The notes beneath the pieces are model-generated. The model ran no database searches and had not been told where the DNA came from. It saw nothing but the letters and a program-made list of their open reading frames with translations. Shown here one piece after another: positions 22,546 to 37,500 of a stretch of 64,000 nucleotides of DNA. How positions within the stretch are numbered: the first letter of the stretch is position 1; the number at the start of each line of letters is the position of its first letter. The translations under genes were made by a program, and so were the position numbers. This DNA comes from Ariolimax columbianus (taxonomy: Eukaryota > Mollusca > Gastropoda > Stylommatophora > Arionidae): the NCBI GenBank assembly GCA_036924085.1, contig JAVGWX010000004.1:36523293-36587292 (forward strand). Reading direction: 5' to 3'.

Positions 22546-25500
22546 GTTAGTATGCCTTTATTTACACCTGAGTAGCACCTGGCTTAATAAGAATTGGTCC
22601 ACTCTAACACTTCAAGCATGTTGTAACAGGTGACTAGAGGGTTATACATAAGGCTAGCAACCTCATCATTTAAAACCATTGCTTTTAAATCAACCAACTT
22701 CAAATGCTTGAATACAGGCTTCTTATAAAGGGGCCAGCTGTAGTGGTGGTACAATGCTTCACTTGATGTGAAAAGGGCAATCATCGTCATGACTTTATTT
22801 TACCACAACTTTTGGAAAATGTTACTTGTTCAATATTTGTCATCAAAATTAACCTTAGTCCTTCAGCATGACATACAATGTTGGTCCATCAAGAATGTCT
22901 CTGAATGTCATCCAGTTTGTTCCAAGATCTGTTCTAATCTGTTTCCTTTGGGTACATTTATGGTTTCTGCACTGGAAGTTCAAGAAAAATAATTGGATTT
23001 CTTATATATATGTCTCATCCAGTCAAGAGCCTTTCCTTCTTGTCTTGTTTCACTGTTTGAGCCTCATTTTGGCGAGGTACACACTTTTCAACCAGAGTGC
23101 TCTTCACGTATTCCAATATTAAGCAATTGTATTGCTGTGCTCCTATTAGAATGAAAAAGGAAGGATGTTGATTTGTGCATGCTTGGTTATTGTTTCTTGT
23201 TTGGCTATTTTTATGTTGTAAGCTGTAACAATATATCAGATGTTAATGTATATTTCTGTGATAGAATGAACATGGCTGGAAAACATTGAGTATTAAGAGA
23301 TGATTTAAAAAAAATAAAGATCTACAAAACAAACTGATAAGTATTCTTTGCAGTGACAGTGTTCCGGGTTATTTACAATAACGACATTGTATATCACATA
23401 TCTTAAAGATGTCGTAGGTGTCCTTCTTCTGTGTTTGTCCGGAAAAGGTTATCTTTTGTTACATTGTGTTGTAGTTTACAGCAAGGTTGCAAAATCTGTG
23501 TCTTTTAACCCAACACATCCGGTTTCAGCACAGTATTTTTCGTACAGGGTTTGCCTTCCTTATTCGACCCCTATTCTATCTGCAGTGTGTTTCCAGGGCT
23601 GTCATTTTGGACCAGAATAGAGTCTTGATCAACTCTAATTTGTTAACCCTGACGCAAGTAGCCAGCTTTCTGTTGTCAGCTCATTCACTGTGTCTTTGGC
23701 CTCGTTGTAGATCTCATACATTAAAGGTGTTGTAGATCTGTTACCATAAGATTGTTTCAGATCAGATATCTTAAATGTGTTTCAGTTGACATGTCTTATT
23801 GGTGATTTATATCTTTTGTCTCAAAGGTGTTTCATATCTCTTGTCTTAAAGGTGTTTCAGATCACTTATCTAAAAGGTGCTGCACATGTCTTGTCTCTTA
23901 TTGGTGTTTTAGAACATTTGTCCTAAAAGGGTTGTAAATCTCTTACGTTATTCGTGTTTTAGACCATTTGCCTAAGTGTTGTAATCCTCTCACCTTAAAT
24001 GTGTTTTAGATCAAATGCCTTAAGTGTTGTAAGTCTCTCACCTTAAAGGTGTTTTAGATCATTTGCCTTAAATGTTGTAATCCTCTCACCGTAAAGGTGT
24101 TTTAAATCTCTTGTCGTAAAATTTTGTAAGTCTCACCTTAAATTTGCTTGAAAATGTATTAGATCACCAATGTAGAATTATATTTGAAGTTTTATGTGAT
24201 GATTCTTCATTCACAACCCTTCTTATGTCATGCATTATGCTGCCTTCATGCATAAAAAATACACAAACAATGTATTTTATAAATGTGTTCATCATTTCTA
24301 GATGATTTTTAGCATAATTTCAAGACACCTGTCCATTTTTCTCCTGCTCAGAGCAACCCAGCAGTTATGGAGGCTGGCAAGAAAGCTATGGAAACTCATG
24401 GAGCTGGATTAAGTTCTGTGCGTTTCATCTGTGGAACACAGGTATCAATAATGTTATAACAATGTCTTGTCCTGAGTGTCTAGAGAAACAAATAATAGTA
24501 ATATTGAAACCTGCCATGCTTGTTTTAAGAGGTGACTAAGTAGGGTTGAACATGGGACATCTACCTTATCCTGTAGAAAATAAGCTACAAAAAAAGGACA
24601 AGAATACTAAACTGCTCTAATTGTTTCTGTTTTCTTGATCTGAAAGCACTTGGAGGAGAAGATTGTCAAATGTTAAATATAAAAGAAGATGTAATTTTAT
24701 ACATAAGATGTCCTGATGCTGTAATTTTTTAATGTTGCTTTAATATTAGAAGATTGTTAAATGTTAAATATAAAAGAAGATGTAATTTTATACATAAGAT
24801 GTCCTGATGCTGTAATTTTTTAATGTTGCTTTAATATTAGAGTAGTTCAATCATGCCTCCATCAGTGACGGCATTAAGCTATGTAAGGCCAAGAGAGTTT
24901 GAGGAAAGCACATGGATTTGGCAGGTGACAGGTTTTACTAATTGTTGGGAAGAGGCCTAGATAGTTTGATGAAAGCACAGGGATTTGGCAGGGGACAGGT
25001 TTTACTGATTATTGGGAAGAGGCCAAGAGAGTTTGATACAAGTACAGGAATCTGGCAGGTGACAGGTTTTACTAATTGTTGGGAAGAGGCCTAGATAGTT
25101 TGATGAAAGCACAGGGATTTGGCAGGGGACAGGTTTTACTGATTATTGGGAAGAGGCCAAGAGAGTTTGATACAAGTACAGGAATCTGGCAGGTAACAAT
25201 TTCTACTGAGTGTTGGGAAGAACCAGACAACAAATAACAGTAACATGGGAGATGAGGAGAAAATACTGACTTTTGATTGAACTCACATTAAAGCTAACTG
25301 ATAGCAGTACAAGGCAGTCTCTGTTCTGGCATACTTAAAGAGTAGGAGAAATAGAGAGAGACTAAGAGATCTTGGGACAGACAAGTAAGATTTGTAGATG
25401 ACTGGGACAGATGGTACAGAGCACGAGGACTAGGCATGAATTTGTTGAAGACCTGTGTGCTCCGCATGAGGACTGAAATGGTTTGATTTATTAGTAAACA

Positions 25501-28500
25501 TTGTCTCAGTACTTTGGAGAGAAAAAAACATACAAATGGCATACATTCTAAGTGTGTCCCATTGTTTCATTGAATTCAGTAAGATACTTGGTAATTTTTG
25601 TCACTCACAAACTTTCTGTCCACTGTTTTAATATTTTTTGGTGATTAACTTTATAAATATGAAATAAACAGCATCAGCTAAACTCATATTTGACTGTTTC
25701 TGTGCTCTTGATTTGAAAGGACATCCACAAACACTTGGAGGAGAAGATTGCCAAATTTCATGGAAAAGAAGATGCCATTTTGTACATCAGCTGTTTTGAT
25801 GCTAATGCTGGAATATTTGAAGTGTTACTGAACCCTGATGATGCCGTGATATCTGATGAACTCAATCATGCCTCCATCATTGATGGCATTAGACTTTGTA
25901 AGGCCAAGAGGCTTCGGTACAAGCACAGGGACCTTGCAGGTAATAGTTCTTACCTTCAATTTTTATGGTTAGTAGCTCACATTCCTTCTTTCATACCTCA
26001 GAAAGGTTACTTAATATAGACACATTGGAAAATGTTTATATCGCTGAACAAAATAAAGCTATTGTTGCAATTTGTGGATGGTTGATAAGCCAATGATGAT
26101 GAACTCTATATTTTTTAAATAGAAAGTAAAAGTGGGGATGAAAAGAGATAAACAGGAAGATATGATAGATGAAAATATAAAAAATTGAGATTGAATTGTG
26201 AAAAATGGTACAGAAGTACTCAAAGGCTAGTTGGCCTCTTGAAAGAAAAGATGTTTACTTACTGATATTCATAAAACAAAGAATCTCTGCTTTCTGTATA
26301 CTATAGAGTAATTTCTTGCGAAAATCTTCTTGTACAGACATAACATGCACCACAAGCATCTACATTACAAAGGTATTCTTCAGAATAAATGGGATGGTCA
26401 CCCATAAAATGAGGCTTGTGTGAGTTTGTCAGCTTTTTAGATACCCTGGAAAACAGTTTTTTGTGTTGAATGTGAAAAGCTTGGTTATTAATGCTTAAAA
26501 CTCAACATTTTTCAGCAGGGTTAATTTATTACATGATGTGTGTCAAAAGTATCAGAAATGTTTTTAAATGTGCTTATTTGTTTTGAAAAATAAGTGTTGT
26601 CTAACCCCTATAGAGTAGAAGGCACACCAACTCATAGTTTTGCAACTCCTTGTCATTCATACAGGCCAAAATCCTGATGAGTAGCTTACTCGGTTTGAAA
26701 AATATCTCTAGAACAAATTAATTATTTTCCCAGGAATCAGAAGATCATGTTTGACTGCGTTGTGATGGCACATATCTATGGCATTTCTGTTCATTGCTGC
26801 TGTGCGATGGCACCAATCCAAATAATATTTTTCATTGCTTGCGTTTTAGGGCTAGAGGTATTTATTTTATTTTTACCAAAGGGAAGTGTCAAAGGTTGGT
26901 GATATTATGTGACCTGTTTAACAGATGGCAGGGAAGCATTGCATCGTGGGCGTTGCTCAGTTAGTAGACTTGCTCCTGCCGAAGACGGATGTGTCGGACC
27001 GAAAGGTGTAAATATCGCAGTCAAGCTGTAAACTAGCGACACAACGCATTCCGTTCTCCGGACTACATCCTGCTACTTGCAAAGCTCTGTTCAGAGCCTG
27101 GTAGTGGGAGATTGAGAACGAACGCAGAAGAAGAAGTAGACTTGCTGTTTTCAATATTATTTAACAGATGTGTTTCTGTATGATGCTAATGTAGCTGGAT
27201 ATAGGACAAAATTGACTAGTAAACAGTATTACTAAAATACTTTGACCACATAAAACGCCACAGTGGTCTAAAAGAAACAATACTGGAGGGTATAGTACCT
27301 AACAAGCGAGGCAGAGATAAACCAAGTAAAAGACGGACACAGGACATTAAAGAGGTTCTGAGGATGATGGCTACAGAGACAGGAGAGCTGGCCAAAGATA
27401 AAAAATCTTGCAGATCAGCTCTTTATGAGAGCAATGTTCTGTGAAGCAAACGCTACATAATGATGCTCCTGCATGGTTAGTAAATGTTGATAAATCTATT
27501 TTTTATTTAAAGAAACTTGATTAATACTTCTTTTTCTTCGTTCGTTCTCAATCTCCCTCTACCAAACCCTGAAAGGGTAAGTAGCAGAATGTAGTCCAGA
27601 GAACGGAATGCGTTGTGTTGTAGTTTACAGCTTGGCTGCGATATTTGCACCTTTCGGTCCAACACATCCGACTTCAGCAACCATTTTTTTAGTACCGGGT
27701 TAGCATTCTCTCTTCGATCCCTTCTCCTTAGCCAGTTTGGCCTGCTGCATCCTGTTATCCAGGATCACCGCGTGGAGGTGTAGAAGGGTCTTGGCAGCTA
27801 TGGTTCGCTGGCCCTGACGCTAGCAGTCAGCTATGGGTCACTGACTACTGCAGCTCATGCGCTGCTCAGCATCTTGATCCCAAGATTAATACAAAGTTGG
27901 AAGATACACTTTCTTAACCTGTTGGCCTGTTTTTTCTCTTAGTGACTATTTTTTTGTGGATTTCACATTGTACTGTGCTTGTCAGTGATGTCTATCTTTG
28001 TGGCCCTCAATCATCAAGTAAACCATTTGTTTTCAGTATTTCAAATTCTCAGTTCTCTTCATCTTATTCTCTTTAGTTCCTCTTGTGGGATCAAGATTCT
28101 GAACGGTGCAAGAGCTTCAGCGATCAGCCAACCAAAGCTGACTACTAGTATCAGGGTCAGTGACCCAGAGCTGGCAAGACCCTTCCACGCCTCCATGAGG
28201 TGATTCTGGATAACAGGCTGCAACAGGGCAGACTGACTAAGGAGAGGGATTGAAGAGGGAAGACTAACTGTGTACCCAAAAAATGCCAGTTGAAGCCAGA
28301 TATGTTGGACCGAAAGTTGCAAATTCCATAGTCTAGCTGTAAAGCACAATGCATTTCGTTATCCGGACTAAATCATGCTACTTGCAAAGCCTTTTTTAAG
28401 GCTTGATAGCAATGGGGCCTTTCGAAGATCTCTTGGCAACTGTCAAAAGAAGGAAACTCACTTGGTGCGGTCACATATCGAGATCAGATGGTCTTGCAAA

Positions 28501-31500
28501 CACATTCCTCCACGGGAAGGTGCATGGCAGACGACGAAGAGGCCGGGCCAAAAGGAGATGGGAGGACAACATAAAAGAATGGACCGGTCTCCGACCAGAA
28601 GAGTCACAGGCAGCGGCATCTGACGGAGAGGGATGGCGTGGAGTTGTGAGGATGTCTTCATGTGTGCCCAAACGACCTCACCGGCTACGGGATGACCTGA
28701 CCTGAGCAGGAGTTTGAGGATGAATTACGAAAAAGAAGTTTCTATTGGAGCATAGGGCTCCAATGATCACTGTCTACCATTTCAATTTTTGTACAATCTT
28801 CTTGATGCTCACCCATGAGACTTTAGTTTACCTGCTTCACAATGTTGTATTTTTTAAATATCATTTTGACCAATGTGATGCCTTCAATCAAATAAAACAA
28901 AATTTCCTGTATAAGCAATAAGTAAAGATTGTATTTGAATATTGTAGATCTTGAAGCTAACCTTGTCTTGGCTAAGGATTGTCGTCAGCGTTTGATTGCA
29001 ACTGATGGAGTGTTCAGCATGGATGGCAACGTTGCACCACTCAGGTAGAATATTATATCTAAATTTGATACATTACTTTTCTTAAATGTATTTCTATATC
29101 ATACTGCCATCAGTGATCAAGCGCTAGGAACTTCATTGTATAAGATCATAGCTTCTTGTGATTAGTTGCTCCCTTCCTTATTGCCTTGTCTTTCCTTATT
29201 GTAAGTCAGATATAAATTTATAGCTGGGTTAACAGAGTGTATCATGAGAAACAAGCACTTTAACTATTCAGGCACTTTTACATGACATTTTTTTTTTTAA
29301 AGCAGAAGCTAAAATAGGGAAACTACTTAAATTTTCAAACTGTATGGAACAGAATTTCAAATGTCTCCCTCTTCATTGACGATCTGATGTACCGGTAGTC
29401 ACATTTTTTTGCAAATACAGTTTGTTGTCCATTGCTTTTTTTTCCCTAACTTCTTTGACCACCAGAATGCGAATATCGTCAGCATCCATTCTGGTAATCC
29501 TTGTGGAGCATAAGGTGTGTGAAACGGTCCTAAACATTCATGGCAGTCTTAGTAATTTATAGAATTATTGTTTCATTTTTAACAATAGGTTTGGTTGGTT
29601 GGTTGGTCTTGATCGAGTTGAAGACCTGTTCTTATAGTCTTGTCCTTTCCCTCACTTACATTTAATGGTTTGTTTGAACCTCCTAGAAGCACAAGGGTCT
29701 CATTAACATGTATCAGTCAAATACTGCCTGCCATCACATGCTGGACAACCTGGACAGACTTGCCTTATATTGCTATTCATATGATGGTTGTTATCCTGTC
29801 CTATAAATAAATTCATAATTGACATTTAAACTAGACAAGATGACAGGAGAGTTAAAGGAAAGCATCCATATTTTGTTTAATCTTCTTTTACGTCATGTTG
29901 TTGTTGTTGCTGAATGCCCACAATGAGTAAGTTTAATTTTCTGTGCATCCTAAAAAAGGGTAATAAGAGATGGGTTGCAGTAGCTTTTCTCATATCCCAA
30001 ATATGCTGATTAAAGTGGACCCAAGTCCTCCAGGTGGTTGTGCTATGATTGGCTTCATCTGCGTGTCACCCCCTACTATGGAGATTACGTCAGTCACCCG
30101 CCTTGTTAACCAGATTGCCATGAAACAGTTTCCAGGAAGAACTGTGTACAAGTGAGGTGGGGATCTTGGCCAGTATATTTTTCCTGACCCTGACTAACAT
30201 TGTCCGAGCAGTATGTTTTGCTCTCCCCTTTGCACCATGTAGCTTAGGGTTCAATTTTTATATTTTTTTCCCCACCGTAAGTGGCACCGTGATAAATACA
30301 ATGGAATTAGCTTTGACAGGGAATGAATTCATTACTGAAGTAATTTAGGTACTTCAGTGTGTGTAAAAATGTTTGCTTTTTTTCAGGGACATTTGTGACT
30401 TAGCAGACAAACATCAGGCTGTGGTTTTTGTAGATGACTGTCATGCCACTGGATTTTTTGGACCCACTGGCAGGTTAGTGCAAACATATGGTGGTTTTAT
30501 AAAAAAGAATAAATAAATTTGAAAGATGCCGTGACCAATTCACTAGCTGGATGTGTTTTATCAGAAAGCATGGCAGCTTCACTTTCATTGTTGTATATAT
30601 TATAGTATTTATCATGCTTTGACCTTCAAAGTTTACACTATTGCTGTTTTCTGAAAACGGAACATGTGATTACTTTATTGTTCTGTAATAAGCTATGTAA
30701 AACTTTTCCAGTGGTTCTTGTGGTGGAAGTGTTTATTTTTTGTAACTTGAAAGTAATGGAGATTTTCATGCTCAGCTGTGACATTAGTTTTATAGTTCTT
30801 CTTCTACAAACCCTGCAGAGAAACAAGGTATCCACTTATTTATTAATGCATTTTTCAAGAGCTTTTCCCAAATCCAGAAGGCTACTCCACATATTTGGTA
30901 TTAGTGAATGACCAGAAGTATAATTCTGTGGGTTAGAGAGTCAAATACCCTAGTGGGTCTTAGATTCCTCTGTGAGTCATCTCTTTCAACATCCTCTCTG
31001 CGTAGCTATAATGCTACAAGTCACAAGAACAAGAAGGGAAGACCTCTAGATCCAGGGTAAAAGAGGAGCGACTAAGTCAAGTCGAGTAATAAATATACTC
31101 TGAATATTTAATGAATAATTAATGAGATACAATTAATGAGATACAAGATGAGTTAAGCAAAGCTATTCCTTAACTAATGATGGTGGTAGGTGTCTAGCAT
31201 CCTTGCTGAAACAATACATCATATAAAATTCATCACAAAGCAGATTCTAGTATATAGTACCACCTGTAAATGATACATAGTTTATTAATATTGAGTATTG
31301 TTTTAAATGCTATCCATTATGTTATTGAAGATGATTCATTACGTTACATACTATTTCAGTTTTGTTAGTATGAGGGATATTGATGAATGATAGTGTGATT
31401 AATTAATATAGAGAGAGATGTTTCATGTGCGTGAGTGGTATAGCTTCTGCATTGCTCTAACCGAGATCATTTTATAATTCTTGTGCAAAAAAGGGGTACA

Positions 31501-34500
31501 GAAGAATACTTCAACTTGAATGGTCGAGTAGACATCATCAACTCAACTATGGGGAAAGCTCTGGGTGGAGCTGCAGGTAAAACTATTATATTATGGAACA
31601 AGAGTCTGCTTGATTTCATCTCATGATATGAGAATAGCCCTGTTTTGCTTGATTTCATCTGATGAGAATACCTGTTTTGCTTGATTTCAACATAATATGA
31701 GATTACTTGTTTTGCTTGATTTCATCATATAAGAATACCTGTTTTGCTTGATTTCAACATTATACGAGAATACCTGTTTTGCTTGATTTCATCTTAAGAG
31801 AATACCTGTATTGCTTGATTTCATCATATGAGAATACCTGTTTTGCTTAATTTCATAAAATGAGAATATCTATTTTGCTTGATTCCATCATGATATGAGA
31901 ATACTTGTCTATCTGTGGATTCCTTTTTGGTTATAGCATGTGCGCGCAGCTGGCACTCTGGAGTATGTTGTGGTTGGATTCTGTTCAAGCGGCTGTTGAG
32001 TTGTATGTGTTGACTGGGAAGCCAGCTTTGATATCCCCATTTTAGGAGGCTGATTATCTTTGGGATATGGGATGACCATATGTTTGTAGATGATTGCCCA
32101 TCTGTTCAGCCAATTCTCTTTGTTCACAATTTTAAGTAGTTGACTATTTGTAGGGTTATGTAAAATTTCAGTTATAGTTATTATTTATCCAAGTTACACC
32201 CGGGATCAGAAGAATAGCTCCACTGTTACCTTCCAAGCATGCAGTAAAATGTGACTATAGAGTCCTTGTGGGCTGGTAACCTCATCATATAAAACAATAC
32301 ACAATTATAAACAGCCACTGTAAAAACTCTAAAACAGGCTTCCTATAGAAGGACCAGCTGCAGTTAAAAAGGTATTCATCATATTGGAGTTATTGTCGAA
32401 TGCCCACAATGAGTAGGATTATGCTTGTGTGCACCCTAAAAGGATGTTAAGTGGTAAGTTGTCATAGGTTTTCTCACATCCTGAGCATGCTGATGAAGGT
32501 GGACCCAGGAGTCCTCCTGGCTGTTGTGCTATGCTTGGAGTTGTGTGTTGCTTACTGCTATGGGGATCACGACAATCCCTCACCTTGTTAGCGAGGCTTC
32601 TTTGAAAACAGCTCATTTCCAAAGAGGACTGAGGAAGTCAAAGGTGAGGGTCTTGGTCATTATATTTTTTCTGACCCTGACTAACATGTTTGATCAGTAT
32701 GTTTTGCCTGACCAGATGTTAGTCTTTCGCCATATCATATTGGAGTAAAAGGGTGAATGATTGCAAATGCTTGAAAACAGGGGTCAGTGATGTCCTACCC
32801 TTCACATTGGACTGAAAAGATGAATGAATTATGGTTTCTGGAAGTCATGTAATTTAATTGGGATCAAGATGCTGAGCAGCGCATGAGCTGCAGTGCAGTG
32901 GTCAGCAAACCAGAGCTGCCAAGACCCTTCTACACCTCCACGCGGTGATCCTGGATAACAGGCTGCAGCAGGGCAGACTGGTTAAGGAGAAGGGATCGAA
33001 GAGGGAATGCTGACCCGGCACTAAAAAAATGCTTGCTGAAGTCGGATGTGTTGGACCAAAAGGTGCAAATATCGCAGCCAGGCTGTAAACTGCGACACAA
33101 TGCATTCTGTTTTCTGGACTACAATCTGCTACTTAAGCTCTTTCAGGGTTTGGTAGCGGGAGATTGAGAACAAACGAAGAAGAAGAAGATGATGTCATTT
33201 AATTAGGCCTGAAGAAACCATGGTTTACAGTCACAGCTTTTTTCTGGTTATTGCTAGGTGGTTATACAACAGGACCCAAGCAATTGATTGACTTACTTAG
33301 ACAGAGATCTAGGCCATATTTGTTCTCAAACACTCTGCCACCTGCTGTTGTGGCCTGTGCCAGTAAGGTAGGATTATTTTAATAGCAGAACATCATTGGT
33401 ATTGTACTATTCTACAATATTTAGCCATCATAATGTTAAACACTGTTTATTAACCCTTTCCAGTTCTGGATAATTTTGCTGATTTGTGTTTTTCTGTGCA
33501 GGCCAAGTGCCGGAATTCCGTACGTCAAAGTTTTATTCAAAGTACAATAAATTAATGTTGAACAAATTGATCTAAAATTATGATCAAAACATCGGTTGTC
33601 TTTAGACTTCGCACTGGCCACAATAGACTGAGGAACCACCTATTCAACAAATTGAAGATAGGGTGTACCGACGAATGCCCGTGCGGTACCGGTAAAATGA
33701 CCGCTGAACATCTGCTACAGAACTGCCCGACATACGAGGATCAGAGAGAGCAGATGTGGCCATCACCAGTGGAACTGCAAGACAAGCTCTATGGCAGCGG
33801 CGACAGCCTCAGGATGACCGCCGCTTTTTTCGAAAAAATAATGGTTACTGTCTGACTGCGTACGCAGAAGAAGAAGAAGAAGAAGATCAAAACATCGTAA
33901 GACACATAATTAAACTATCTACAACACGAAGTATACATTAACAATTGTTATATGTTAGTATGAAGCGTTAAATGGCATTATTGGGAAGGTGAGAATTGGA
34001 AATGAAAACATGTTTTGGGTACTTTCCACATTCTGTGCTTTGCTGATATATCTGTCAAAACCATTACACATACCTTTCGTATTATGTGTCCGAGTCAAAA
34101 GTCTCAAGTGGGCATGTGTTGAATATCCATGAGTAATCCAGATGCATGATCATTGAACTGATAAAAAAATAAGGTATTTCTTGGGTTTTGAAGCCCAATT
34201 TTCCTCACGGTGCATGATTTGACCTGTGTCCTTCATTTAGAGCCAAGTCTTTGACTCAGTAAGTCATGATATATACACTATATTAGATAAGTACACTATT
34301 TTTTCCTTACATGTTGACATCCCCCGTACATGTATCCATCCTTTCTTCTATGATTTGCTAGTTCAACATTATTTGTTGTCCCTGATGAAGGCCTATCGGT
34401 CGTAACGTAGGCTTTGTTTGTGTTCTCGTCTCTTTGGGGTATCTGACCATACCCATTTAAAAAAAAAATTCTGATTACATTTAATTTTAATCAACTTTAA

Positions 34501-37500
34501 ACTTTTTTTTTTCATTTACTTTTTCTCATGATTTGGCTTTCAAACATCATAACTTTCACAAATGTCTACCTTTCAAAAACAATCTTACAGTTAAATGTCA
34601 ATTGCATATGTGTGAATGCAACCATCAGTTAGTCATTAAAAAAATTGAATTCCCCAACTTAATCACAAAACACAAATGCATGCCTCTGAAATACGTTTTT
34701 GACATAGTGAACGCTAATTCTAAGTTTTGTGTCTGGAAAGGGTTAAACTGAAAATGGCTTTAGCATTCTTCAACTTCTATAGCAATACATACTGTCTCAG
34801 CAATACATCCTTTTTTTCAATATCACTGCGTAGTCTACAATATCAAATGCCTTTGCATATTATCTCATCTATCATCTTAGATCATAACTTGGGATCAAGA
34901 TGCTGAGCAGCGCATGAGCTGCAGTGATCAGCGACCCATAGCTGACTGCTAGCGCCAGTGCCAGCGAACCAGAACTGCCAAGACCCTTCTACAACTCCAC
35001 GCGGTGATCCTGGATAACAGGCTGCAGCAGGGCAGACTGGCTAAGGAGAAGGGATCGAAGAGAGAATGCTAACCCGGTACTCAAAAAATGCTTGCTGAAG
35101 TCGGATGTGTTGGACCGAAAGGTGCAAATATCGCAGCCAAGCTGTAAACTACAACAACGCATTCCGTTCTCTGGACTACATTCTGCTACTGAAGCCCTTT
35201 CAGGGTTTGGTAGTTGGAGATTGAGAACGAACGAAAAAGAAGATTATAACTTATTTTGTGTATGGCTGTTATTATTTTTGATCTATGTATCTGCGTACCG
35301 ACTCTGACTCGCATCAAACTTGGTGCAAAAATGGGGATGAGATCCCTTTCGGTGCAGGAGAGGGCCTATATCAGATAGGTGGAGTTGGTTTCATTATCTC
35401 AAGCCACCATGTAAAAAACGTAATGTCTGTGTAAATCATCTCTTCCTAAATTGCCACGTTAAAATTACAAGTCCCTGGACAGAAGAAACCCCTCCTCATC
35501 ATACAATGCTACGCACCCCATAGCGGCTACGACAATAACGTCTTGGAGCTGTTCTATGAGAACCTCAAGCAAATATTATACCGCCCTGCCTACTAGATGG
35601 TCACCCTAAGCGATCTGAATGCCAGGGTGGGCTCCAGACAGACAAAGGAACAATTTATAGGTGTGTTCTCCTAAGAGCAGCGTAACGACCGAGGAGATCA
35701 ACTGGCTATCTTTGAGGAGATGCAGAAATTGTTCGTAGCAGATACGTTCTTTAAGAAACCCGCAGGAAAAAGATAGACGTGGCACTCCTCAGATTGAAAG
35801 ACAGAAATGGATTGTTATGTGTGATTACCTCCAATTGGTCACCAATGTGGAGGTACTACACCGCTTAGACGTGATCAGCGACCACAGACCACTCTGGATC
35901 TCATTAAACTTAAGCTGCCCTCCTCACAAACAACCTTACAGAGCCATAACACAAGTAAATAGCACCAAGCTAGCAGATCAAATCTCAAGACAGAAATGGT
36001 CAATCTCTGGATCTCTAACAAGTCTTTTTGGTCAACTGGTGATCTTTGTACATGACGTTTAAAAGTCTTAACATCTCATCTCCAAGACCTGTATCCTTCG
36101 CTGAAGGTCAGCTGTAACTGTCCATGTCTCACAAGCATAGAGGAATATTGACAGGACCAGTGTACGCATTAATCTGATTTTTGTGCAAAGTGCTAACCGT
36201 TTATCTTGCCAGATTTTGTTAAGCTGTGCAAGCGCCGCTATTGTCTGTGCAATTCTGGCCAACACCTCACATTTTGATCCTTCATCGCTGACAATCAACC
36301 CCAGATATTTAAAACAGTCAACCACTTCGAGTTCCTGACCATTAGCTTTTATCCTGCTGTTGAATCCCTCAGCGTTTTTGGTCATAAATTTTTGTCTTTC
36401 TAGCGTTTATCTCCATACCATAGTCAAGAGCTGTTTCATTGAGCCTTCTGAACCCGCCAACCCGTCGATATCATCTGCAAAACGAAGGTTGGTAATCGTT
36501 TGGCCCCCCTATCTTGACCGTACCAACGTGACCTCCAAGTGCCTCAATCATAATTTCCTCAAGGAATATATTGAAAAGAGTTGGAGAGAGTGTACATCCC
36601 TGTCTCACACCAACTGATGTGCAAAACCAGACTCTCGCCTCCCATTCACAAGAACTGCGCTGGACGCCTAGTCATACAGGTGTTTAAGGACCATTATAAT
36701 ATTTTTGTTGATTTTATACATCCTCATGGTTGCCCATAACGCTTTATGCCATACCCTATCAAACGCCTTCTTAAAACCAACGTTATGCGAACTGAATAAA
36801 AGAATACGTCATCCGCTCAACGCTGACTACGAGCAGTATCAAACATGAAGACTTGTCAAGGCAGCTGAAAACAGGGACAGTATAGTAAGATGTCGTAAGA
36901 GCATGGTGCAAAAGAAAACCATTCTTCAAACACTGACATCGGCTGATAACACCATCTCAACAGACCTATGGGCCATAGAAACAGCATGCCAAAAGTACTA
37001 TACTAACCTTTTCTCATCAAAGCAGATGGTCCAAAAGGTACTGGCGACAACCGAGTTAAACCTGTTCAATTGATTCAACTCCGGGAGTAGATGGAATTAC
37101 CAATAGACATCCTTAAGGCGGAAGGAGACATTCTAGCACTACAACTTTATAATTTATACAGAAGAGCAAATTACAGATCAATGGAAAACCTCAAAAACTA
37201 TACTCATCCATAAGAAGGTCGACGCAATACTCCTGGAAAACTATCACCCTATCTACTTGCTGCCGATGATATATAAAATATTCTCCAAAGTTCTTATTAA
37301 CAGGATCGGCCAAAAACTGGACCTCCATAACACCGTGAGCAGACTGAATTCAGAAAAGGGTTCTCCACTACTGACTACCTAAACACAATCCACCGGCTGC
37401 TGGAGAGAGCATGTGAACTACATCTGCCCATATGTCAAGTGTTTATAGACTATGAAAAGGCCTTCGACAGTATTGAAATCGATGCCATAATAAATGCCCT

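Noticed and set aside
28375..28671. Overlapping frames on both strands around 28.4-28.7 kb as a host gene
   Set aside because: The informative frame is the C-terminus of an RTE/BovB-type LINE with several sister copies in the window.
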